12,575 nucleotides of DNA. Source: Piscirickettsiaceae bacterium. Its GTDB lineage: Bacteria; Pseudomonadota; Gammaproteobacteria; Nitrosococcales; Methylophagaceae. Where the stretch lies: positions 1 to 12,575 of the forward strand of contig JABGUA010000248.1 of the NCBI GenBank assembly GCA_018646825.1, written 5' to 3'. Below, in pieces: positions 7,183-12,575 of this stretch (positions within the stretch are counted from its first letter, which is position 1; the number at the start of each line of letters is the position of its first letter). A program made the position numbers and the translations under genes. Under the pieces are notes generated by a model that was not told the origin of the DNA, ran no database searches, and worked only from the letters and a program-made list of their open reading frames with translations.

Positions 7183-8319
7183 TTGAATACCAATATTATG
7201 GTCGTAGTCGGCGAGGCATCGGGTGATGCACATGCAGCGAGAGTAGTAACAGCACTAAAACAGCGAGCCCCTGAATTAAATATAAGCGGCATCGGTGGTG
7301 ACAATTTACGTGCTGCAGGTATGAACGTCACGATTGACTTTTCAGAATTGGCCGTAATGGGGTTAGTCGAAGTTTTAAAAAAATATCGCCACCTTAAAGG
7401 CGTGTTTAACCAGATGGTTGCACTCTTAAAAAACCAGCAGCCAGATCTATTAATTTTAGTGGATTATCCCGGTTTTAATTTGAAATTGGCTAAAGAAGCA
7501 AAGAAACTGGGCATTCCAGTCGCTTATTATATAAGCCCTAAAGTCTGGGCATGGCGCAAAGGGCGTGTAAAAACCATTCAGCGAGTGGTTAACAAAATGT
7601 TGGTACTATTCCCATTTGAAGTCCCAATATATGAACAAGCCGGTGTTCCGGTCAATTGTGTAGGACACCCATTGGTAGATGCCGTTAAAAGAACCTTAAC
7701 GACACGTCAAGCTAAAGAAAAAATAGGTTTAGAACACGATAAAAGAGTAATAGGCCTCTTTCCTGGCAGTCGACGAAGTGAAGTTGAAGTGTTATTACCG
7801 TTGATGATTCAAGCGGCAGAACGAGTTCAACAACACTATCCAGATAGCCAGATTGTAGTCCCATTGGCACCAGGTTTAAGCCGAGACACATTGGCCCCTA
7901 TTTTGGCCTCATCACGGGTGCCTATTCAGGTGATAGAAAGTGACTTCTATGAATTAACCTCTGCTTGCGATGCCGTTGTCGCCTGTTCTGGTACCGTCAC
8001 ATTAGAAATTGCTTTATTGGGCGTCCCGCATTTTATTTGTTATCGGGTGTCTCCTGCCACCTACAAAATTATGCGGCGTCTGGTCAGAATCCCCTATGTT
8101 GGGCTATGCAATATTGTGACAGGGAAAGCGCTGGTTACCGAGATTTTACAGGATGATGTCACAGTCCAACGTTTAGAAGAAGAATTGCTAGATCGCTTAA
8201 CAAGGCCTGATCAACAAGTGGTAGCAGAAGAGATACGTCAACAAGTCTTATCGGCTTTAGGCCCATCAGGTGGTGCAGACAATGCTGCTCAACAAATCAT
8301 CGCAATGTTGCAAGCATAA
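7183..8319 (+). CDS. lpxB: Lipid-A-disaccharide synthase
   Basis: LpxB is a membrane-associated GT-B glycosyltransferase (family GT19) that joins UDP-diacylglucosamine and lipid X into the beta-1,6 lipid A disaccharide. The 378 residues match the family (E. coli 382). Motifs seen: VVVGEASGD (7-15), SELAVMGLVEVL (54-65), DYPGFN (94-99, D94 matching the essential Asp98 of H. influenzae), YYISPKVWAWR (115-125), FPFE (143-146), GHPL (161-164), PGSRRSE (194-200) and a C-terminal ACSGTVTLEIALLGVP. The TTG at 7183 is preferred: AAGGA at 7170-7174 lies eight bases before it, and it leaves six residues before the first strand; ATG 7198 is the alternative. It sits between ribB and rnhB; lpxA, fabZ and lpxD are absent here. 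DYPGFN and the WAWRKGRVK stretch differ from enterobacterial LpxB. Confidence 0.96.
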   Translation: MNTNIMVVVGEASGDAHAARVVTALKQRAPELNISGIGGDNLRAAGMNVTIDFSELAVMGLVEVLKKYRHLKGVFNQMVALLKNQQPDLLILVDYPGFNLKLAKEAKKLGIPVAYYISPKVWAWRKGRVKTIQRVVNKMLVLFPFEVPIYEQAGVPVNCVGHPLVDAVKRTLTTRQAKEKIGLEHDKRVIGLFPGSRRSEVEVLLPLMIQAAERVQQHYPDSQIVVPLAPGLSRDTLAPILASSRVPIQVIESDFYELTSACDAVVACSGTVTLEIALLGVPHFICYRVSPATYKIMRRLVRIPYVGLCNIVTGKALVTEILQDDVTVQRLEEELLDRLTRPDQQVVAEEIRQQVLSALGPSGGADNAAQQIIAMLQA

Positions 8320-8321
8320 GA

Positions 8322-8897
8322 ATGAGCTACATTGTCGGTGTTGATGAGGTCGGACGAGGCCCTTTAGCAGGTGCTGTCGTCACTGCCGCAGTAATCCTAG
8401 ATCCAAATAAGCCTATTGTAGGATTAGCGGACTCAAAAAAGTTGACCGCAAAGCAACGTGAAAGATTAGAACCGTTAATAAAAGAACATGCTTTAGCTTG
8501 GGCGATAGGGCGGGCAGAGCCAGAAGAAATTGACCAAATAAATATCCTGCAGGCAACATTATTAGCAATGAAGCGAGCAGTAGAAGGGCTTAGCATTATG
8601 CCAACAGAGGCATTGGTCGATGGTAATCAAGCTCCGGATTTAAATTGTCCCGTCACAACGGTCATTAAAGGCGACCAGTCGGAACCAGCGATCGCTGCAG
8701 CATCAATCATTGCTAAAGTAGCAAGAGATAGTGAAATGGTAGAAATGGAAGCTAAATATCCAGGCTATGGTTTTGCTAAACACAAAGGCTACCCAACACA
8801 ACAACATCAACAAGCATTAATGGAATTAGGTGTAACTGATATTCATCGCAGATCGTTTAAGCCTGTTCAGATAGCCCTACAACAGGTAAAGCCTTAG
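8322..8897 (+). CDS. rnhB: Ribonuclease HII
   Basis: RnhB cuts the RNA strand of RNA-DNA hybrids and nicks at single misincorporated ribonucleotides, starting their removal from DNA. The 191 residues are close to E. coli (198). The catalytic acids are all present: D8 and E9 in GVDEVGRGPLAG, D100 in LVDGN, and D118 in IKGDQ. SKKLTAKQRE (38-47), AAASIIAKVARD (125-136) and the GYGFAKHKGYPT segment (148-159) confirm the family; the C-terminal HRRSFKPV is also typical. The ATG begins two bases after the lpxB stop. The lpxB-rnhB pairing is conserved in many proteobacteria and is kept here even though the rest of the lpx cluster is missing. Confidence 0.97.
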   Translation: MSYIVGVDEVGRGPLAGAVVTAAVILDPNKPIVGLADSKKLTAKQRERLEPLIKEHALAWAIGRAEPEEIDQINILQATLLAMKRAVEGLSIMPTEALVDGNQAPDLNCPVTTVIKGDQSEPAIAAASIIAKVARDSEMVEMEAKYPGYGFAKHKGYPTQQHQQALMELGVTDIHRRSFKPVQIALQQVKP

Positions 8898-8912
8898 GTA
8901 TGATAAGGGTTT
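8888..8912 (+). terminator. Imperfect hairpin at the end of rnhB, possible weak terminator
   Basis: AAAGCCTTA (8888-8896) and TAAGGGTTT (8904-8912) can pair over nine positions with one G-G mismatch around a seven-base loop. The left arm overlaps the rnhB stop. Only a short T-run (8910-8913) follows, mostly inside the stem, so termination would be partial at best. It lies between the rib-lpx run and pcnB, where a boundary is expected. Confidence 0.3.
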
Positions 8913-8937
8913 TCAGTGATGTTTAAGCTAACAAGCG

Positions 8938-8946
8938 TGATATGAT
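8938..8946 (+). promoter_or_regulatory. Extended -10 promoter motif for pcnB
   Basis: TGATATGAT is a perfect TGn extension followed by a five-of-six -10 hexamer (TATGAT, 8941-8946). No clear -35 lies upstream, which extended -10 promoters can tolerate. The expected transcription start near 8953 is about two bases before the pcnB ATG at 8955, so a transcript from it would be almost leaderless. Confidence 0.4.
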
Positions 8947-8954
8947 AGCCGGCA

Positions 8955-10334
8955 ATGTTTTCTTTAAATAAAATTTTCGGGCGTGCTAAAAACGACGCAA
9001 TAGATATGGCTGAGCAACCAATATCACCTTTGATTGTCCCGCGTGATCAGCATAGCCTGTCACGCGCACAAGTGAGCCCACAAGCTTTAAAAGTATTATA
9101 TGGCTTGAAAGACGCAGGCTATGAAGCTTATCTGGTTGGTGGTTGTGTCAGAGACCTTTTATTAGGCTTTGAACCAAAAGACTTCGATGTTGCCACCAAT
9201 GCCTCACCAGAGGAAGTCCATAAATTATTTAGAAAAAGCCGATTAATTGGCCGTCGCTTTAAGCTCGTCCATGTCGGCTTTGGCCGTGATGTGATTGAAG
9301 TTGCAACCTTTAGAGCTCCGCCAGAGGCAGAACAGCATATTGATCAACAAGGCCGAATTGTACAAGACAATGTTTTTGGTACATTAGAACAAGATGCTTG
9401 GCGCCGAGATTTTACAATTAATGCTTTATATTACAATATTCGTGACTTTTCGATAGTTGATTACACGGGGGGTATTGCTGACTTACAAGCTGGAAAAATT
9501 AAGCTCATCGGTGATGTTGAGACCCGTTATCGAGAAGATCCCGTTCGATTACTACGTGCTCTACGGTTTGTTGGTAAATTAGGCCTAGATCTTGATGATG
9601 AGACCGAAGTTCATATTCCAGCGATGGCCAAGCTGTTATTGGATATCCCTGCAGCCCGCTTATTTGATGAAACACTAAAGCTGTATCTCAGCGGTAAAGC
9701 GGTAGAAACGCATAATTTACTCGTTAAATACGGCATATTTGATCATCTGTTCCCAGAGAGTGCCCGATTAATCGCTCAGGATCCAAATAGTATCCCTGCA
9801 CAGCTATTAACAAAAGCATTGGAAAATACCGATAAGCGTATAGAAGAAGCTAAACCAGTGACCCCAGCATTTCTGTTTGCTGCGATACTCTGGGGGCCAA
9901 CATCAGAACATTGGCAACGTTATCAAAATAACAAGATACCCGTGATACCAGCATTGCAAAGAGCGGCGAACGAAGTCATTTCTGAACAGGTACAACGCGT
10001 CGCTGTGCCAAAGCGATTTACATTAGTGACCCGAGATATTTGGTTACTACAGATTCGTTTAACCATGCGCCAGGGCAAACGCGGTTTCCGTTTATTAACG
10101 CATCCGAAGTTTCGAGCAGGATATGACTTTTTATTATTACGTTCTGATGCTGGAGAACCCCTTGAAGAGTTAGCGGAATGGTGGACAGATTTTCAGTTTG
10201 CAGAAGAGCCTGAACAACAAAAAATGGTCAATTCCTTAGCGCCAGAGCCTAAGAGTAAGAAAAAACGGCGCCGCAGACGTAAACCAGCTGTAAAAAAAGT
10301 GGCGGATACTACGCAGGCAGTTGATAAGGCATAA
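8955..10334 (+). CDS. pcnB: Poly(A) polymerase I
   Basis: PcnB adds 3' poly(A) tails to RNA, marking it for decay; in E. coli it controls plasmid copy number through antisense RNA turnover. The 459 residues match E. coli PcnB (about 465), and the whole length reads as PcnB rather than a tRNA CCA-adding enzyme. The nucleotidyltransferase head shows YLVGGCVRDLLLG (59-71), KDFDVATNA (75-83, catalytic D76 and D78) and RRDFTINALYY (150-160, D152). TRYREDPVRLLRALRF follows, then PKRFTLVTRDIWLLQ and RQGKRGFRLLTHPKFRAGYD. A strongly basic tail, KSKKKRRRRRKP (433-444), is typical and likely binds RNA. The chosen start, MFSLNKIFGR, resembles the E. coli N-terminus, but there is no clear ribosome binding site and a promoter motif lies only eight bases upstream; ATG 9007 is a less likely alternative. 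The stop overlaps the folK start. Confidence 0.96.
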   Translation: MFSLNKIFGRAKNDAIDMAEQPISPLIVPRDQHSLSRAQVSPQALKVLYGLKDAGYEAYLVGGCVRDLLLGFEPKDFDVATNASPEEVHKLFRKSRLIGRRFKLVHVGFGRDVIEVATFRAPPEAEQHIDQQGRIVQDNVFGTLEQDAWRRDFTINALYYNIRDFSIVDYTGGIADLQAGKIKLIGDVETRYREDPVRLLRALRFVGKLGLDLDDETEVHIPAMAKLLLDIPAARLFDETLKLYLSGKAVETHNLLVKYGIFDHLFPESARLIAQDPNSIPAQLLTKALENTDKRIEEAKPVTPAFLFAAILWGPTSEHWQRYQNNKIPVIPALQRAANEVISEQVQRVAVPKRFTLVTRDIWLLQIRLTMRQGKRGFRLLTHPKFRAGYDFLLLRSDAGEPLEELAEWWTDFQFAEEPEQQKMVNSLAPEPKSKKKRRRRRKPAVKKVADTTQAVDKA

Positions 10335-10822
10335 TGAAGGCGTATATTGGTTTAGGCAGTAATCTAGGCAACCCACAAATACAAGTGGTATCAGCACAAC
10401 AGGAGCTAGCCAAATTACCACAGACACAACTTATCGCTGCATCATCGCTGTATAAAAACCCACCGATGGGCCCACAAGATCAGCCGGATTACATTAATGC
10501 TGTTGTCGGATTAGAAACTAATTTATCTCCAAATGACTTGTTGGATCATCTACAGAAAATAGAACAGCAACACGGCCGTGTAAAGCAGCGACATTGGGGT
10601 GAACGTACACTCGACCTTGATATCTTATTGTATGGTCAGCAACAGATCGAGGAAGAACATTTGCAGGTGCCACATAAAGGCATAGCTGAACGGGCTTTTG
10701 TGCTTTATCCTTTAGCTGAAATAGCCCCTGAACTGGTTATTCCAAAGTTTGGTAACATCGAAAAATTACTGACATTGTGTCCCCAAGATGGTTTAGAGCG
10801 ACTAGAAAAGAACGAAATATGA
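10334..10822 (+). CDS. folK: 6-hydroxymethyl-7,8-dihydropterin pyrophosphokinase (HPPK)
   Basis: FolK transfers pyrophosphate from ATP to 6-hydroxymethyl-7,8-dihydropterin, giving the substrate of dihydropteroate synthase in folate synthesis. The 162 residues fit the usual length of about 160. Signatures run in the expected order: YIGLGSNLG (4-12), YKNPPMGPQDQPDYINAV (40-57), WGERTLDLDILLYG (88-101) with the two magnesium aspartates D94 and D96, then LQVPHKGIAERAFVLYPLAEIAP, where Lys replaces the more common Pro after VPH. The ATG shares one base with the pcnB stop (TAATG), and the stop overlaps the next start (ATGA). The pcnB-folK pair is conserved in gammaproteobacteria. Confidence 0.97.
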   Translation: MKAYIGLGSNLGNPQIQVVSAQQELAKLPQTQLIAASSLYKNPPMGPQDQPDYINAVVGLETNLSPNDLLDHLQKIEQQHGRVKQRHWGERTLDLDILLYGQQQIEEEHLQVPHKGIAERAFVLYPLAEIAPELVIPKFGNIEKLLTLCPQDGLERLEKNEI

Positions 10823-11475
10823 ATACAAGCTTACCCCAACAATATATTGTAGTTGAAGGCCCAATTGGTGTTGGAAAAACCCATTTGGTTAATCGGCTCG
10901 CAGACAGTTTTTCTGGTACGACGTTATTTGAACAGCCAGAACAAAACCCATTCTTAGAAAAATTCTATACTCACCCCCAGCAATCAGCATTACCGACGCA
11001 GCTCAGCTTTCTGATGCAGCGGATAAAGTTAAGCAAAAACTTACAACAAGACGACTTGTTTCATGATCTGCAAATTTCTGACTTTATGATTGATAAAGAT
11101 CGGTTATTTGCCCAAATAACCTTGGATGATGACGAGTTGGCTTTGTACAATATGGTGTATGACAATCTCACAATGCATAGCCGGGTACCAGATTTAGTGA
11201 TTTATTTACAAGCGCCAATGTCTGTCCTCAAAAATAGAATTTCGCAACGTGGAATAGGCTATGAGCAGCGAATTGAAGATGCTTATTTACAACGTCTGAC
11301 AGAAAGTTATGCCGACTTTTTTCATTACTATGAAGCGTCGCCGCTATTAATTGTAAATGCCGAGCAAATTAATTTGGTCGATAGTGAGCAAGATTATGAG
11401 AACTTAATTGAGCAAGTCGCTAGATGTACCAGCGGGCGACATTACTACAACCCTTTGCCTGTTAAAGAGAAATAA
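10819..11475 (+). CDS. Deoxynucleoside kinase family protein
   Basis: The protein belongs to the deoxynucleoside kinase family (dCK/dGK type), which phosphorylates deoxynucleosides with ATP or another NTP for salvage. From ATG 10819 it is 218 residues. The P-loop is GPIGVGKT (14-21). EQPEQNPFLEKFY (38-50) matches the substrate Glu region of bacterial dGK/dAK enzymes. SDFMIDKDRLFA (88-99) holds the DR segment, and the LID-like RISQRGIGYEQRI (140-152) carries the arginines that contact phosphates. In-frame ATG 10777 would add 14 residues but overlap folK by 46 bases; the 10819 start gives the usual ATGA overlap and puts the first strand (YIVVEGPIG) where the family has it. Its place between folK and panB recurs in some gammaproteobacteria. 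Base preference (dG, dA or dC) cannot be read from motifs. Confidence 0.9.
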   Translation: MNTSLPQQYIVVEGPIGVGKTHLVNRLADSFSGTTLFEQPEQNPFLEKFYTHPQQSALPTQLSFLMQRIKLSKNLQQDDLFHDLQISDFMIDKDRLFAQITLDDDELALYNMVYDNLTMHSRVPDLVIYLQAPMSVLKNRISQRGIGYEQRIEDAYLQRLTESYADFFHYYEASPLLIVNAEQINLVDSEQDYENLIEQVARCTSGRHYYNPLPVKEK

Positions 11476-11476
11476 C

Positions 11477-12271
11477 ATGAGCCGCCTAACATTAACGCAA
11501 TGTCGACAAATGAAAAAAGACGGCAATAAGATGGCGGTATTGACGGCTTATGATGCTAGTTTTAGCGCTGTGATAGAGCAAGCGGGTGTTGAAGTGATAT
11601 TGGTGGGGGATTCATTAGGTATGGTTGTTCAAGGCCAAGAAAGCACCTTGCCCGTGACCGTAAACGATATTGTTTACCATACCCAGAACGTCATTCGTGG
11701 CACTGATCGGGCATTTGTTATCGCAGACTTACCATTTATGAGTTATGCCAATACAGAACAAGCAATTGCCAATGCAGCCCGTCTTATGGCCGAGGGCGGT
11801 GCTCAAATGGTCAAGTTAGAAGGTGGCCCCGTTGTTTTAGATATTGTTAAACAGCTAACAGAGCGGGGCATTCCTGTCTGTGGACATTTGGGTTTATTAC
11901 CACAATCAGTCCATCGTCTTGGCGGCTATCGTGTACAAGGTCGAGAGCCTGAACAAGCACAAGTCTTAATCGAGCAAGCACAACAATTACAGCAAGCTGG
12001 TGCCGATATGTTGGTATTGGAATGTGTGCCAGCCAGTTTAGGTAAGGCGATCACTGAAGCTGTGGCTATTCCCGTCATTGGCATTGGTGCAGGTGCAGAC
12101 TGTGATGGCCAAGTCTTAGTGTTGTATGACATGTTGGGTATTACACCCGAGCCCACACCGAAATTTAACCAGAACTTCCTAAAGGGAACAGATAGTATCC
12201 TAAGTGCAGTAACGAACTATGTACAAGCGGTTAAATCTGGCCAATTTCCAACAGCAGAACAGCAATATTGA
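11477..12271 (+). CDS. panB: 3-methyl-2-oxobutanoate hydroxymethyltransferase (ketopantoate synthase)
   Basis: PanB moves a one-carbon unit from 5,10-methylene-THF to 2-oxoisovalerate, giving ketopantoate, the first committed step to pantothenate and CoA. From ATG 11477 it is 264 residues, exactly the E. coli length; the in-frame extension back to 11408 would overlap the kinase gene and adds unrelated residues. Motifs: MAVLTAYDASFS (19-30), VGDSLGMV (43-50, metal ligand D45), VIADLPFMSY (81-90, D84), VKLEGG (112-117), CGHLGLLPQSV (135-145) and LECVP with the catalytic Glu at 182. IGIGAG and a QVLVLYDMLG segment follow. It starts one base after the kinase stop and overlaps panC by one base (TGATG). 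Confidence 0.98.
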   Translation: MSRLTLTQCRQMKKDGNKMAVLTAYDASFSAVIEQAGVEVILVGDSLGMVVQGQESTLPVTVNDIVYHTQNVIRGTDRAFVIADLPFMSYANTEQAIANAARLMAEGGAQMVKLEGGPVVLDIVKQLTERGIPVCGHLGLLPQSVHRLGGYRVQGREPEQAQVLIEQAQQLQQAGADMLVLECVPASLGKAITEAVAIPVIGIGAGADCDGQVLVLYDMLGITPEPTPKFNQNFLKGTDSILSAVTNYVQAVKSGQFPTAEQQY

Positions 12272-12575
12272 TGGAAATAGTCTCATCGCTTGCGCAGTTG
12301 CGCCAGCAAGTAAAGCAATGGCGTCAACAAGGCTTTATTATTGGTTTTGTGCCAACGATGGGATTTTTGCACGAAGGTCATCTTAGTTTGGTGAAAGAAG
12401 CCCATAAAAAATGTGATTTCGTGATAGTTAGCATTTTCGTAAATCCATCTCAGTTTTTGCCAAACGAAGATTTAGATAGTTATCCTCGTAATTTTGAGCA
12501 AGATGTAAAATTACTTTCTGATATTGATTTTATTTTCTTTCCCCAAAATGAAGACATCTATCCAAACGATTACAA
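12271..12575 (+). CDS. panC: Pantothenate synthetase (3' end missing)
   Basis: PanC condenses pantoate with beta-alanine, using ATP through a pantoyl adenylate, to give pantothenate. Only the first 101 codons are inside the window; the family is about 280 residues. The visible part starts MEIVSSLAQLRQQVKQWR and contains the nucleotide-binding VPTMGFLHEGHLSLV (27-41, with the HxGH signature) and VSIFVNPSQFLPNEDLDSYPR, where the second half is usually FGPNED or similar. The ATG shares one base with the panB stop, as expected of the panBC operon. The frame is intact up to the right edge, so the truncation is due to the window alone. Confidence 0.97.
   Translation, partial: MEIVSSLAQLRQQVKQWRQQGFIIGFVPTMGFLHEGHLSLVKEAHKKCDFVIVSIFVNPSQFLPNEDLDSYPRNFEQDVKLLSDIDFIFFPQNEDIYPNDY

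Noticed and set aside
8158..8600. Antisense frames over lpxB and rnhB
   Set aside because: They are shadows of the two enzymes and lack starts, ribosome sites or recognisable domains.
10777..10818. Longer N-terminus for the deoxynucleoside kinase
   Set aside because: The added 14 residues are the folK 3' end read in another frame, and the ATGA overlap at 10819 gives the normal family N-terminus.
11408..11476. Longer N-terminus for PanB
   Set aside because: The extension overlaps the kinase gene by 68 bases; starting at 11477 gives exactly the standard 264 residues.

Overview
The window looks like ordinary chromosome from a gammaproteobacterium of modest GC content (judged by eye to be in the low-to-mid forties, not computed; TTA Leu and other A/T-ending codons are common). 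GlyA, PcnB, FolK, PanB and RnhB all read like gammaproteobacterial housekeeping proteins. The pcnB-folK-(deoxynucleoside kinase)-panB-panC order and a RibB with a decayed GTP cyclohydrolase II tail fit the same group. A methylotroph or sulfur oxidiser related to Methylophaga/Thiomicrospira is possible, but that is a guess. I see no RNA genes, CRISPR arrays, insertion sequences, phage genes or long repeats, and coding density is very high.

Layout. (1) Positions 1-2127: the 3' part of purA (AMP synthesis) converges tail to tail with a minus-strand beta-hydroxyacid dehydrogenase gene; their stop codons overlap. (2) Positions 2128-2238: a 111-base divergent spacer between the dehydrogenase and glyA. 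From glyA to the right edge every gene is on the plus strand. (3) Positions 2239-3492: glyA, with a GTG start and a strong ribosome binding site. (4) Positions 3613-8897: a tightly packed run of nrdR, a 73-residue four-cysteine protein, ribD, ribE, ribB (RibBX type), lpxB and rnhB. It joins the ribonucleotide reductase repressor and riboflavin synthesis to a lipid A glycosyltransferase and RNase HII. (5) Positions 8955-12575: pcnB, folK, a deoxynucleoside kinase, panB and panC (cut off by the right edge), joined by overlapping stop and start codons. A likely hairpin at the rnhB stop and an extended -10 promoter motif just before pcnB mark the boundary between runs 4 and 5.

Together the genes cover purine nucleotide, one-carbon (serine/glycine), riboflavin, folate, pantothenate and deoxynucleotide salvage metabolism, plus lipid A synthesis, RNase HII repair and RNA polyadenylation. 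RibD, RibE and RibB supply most of the riboflavin route. The GTP cyclohydrolase II-like half of RibB lacks its zinc cysteines, and no ribH is present, so a working RibA and a lumazine synthase must be encoded elsewhere. GlyA makes the 5,10-methylene-THF that PanB uses; FolK serves folate synthesis.

I found no clearly new defence, mobile or biosynthetic system. The points most worth a second look are the uncharacterised four-cysteine protein between nrdR and ribD, the near-leaderless promoter geometry of pcnB, an LpxB that reads unlike the enterobacterial type and sits in a riboflavin operon, the loss of all zinc ligands in the RibA-like domain, and a Ser-to-Leu change in the substrate motif of the dehydrogenase.
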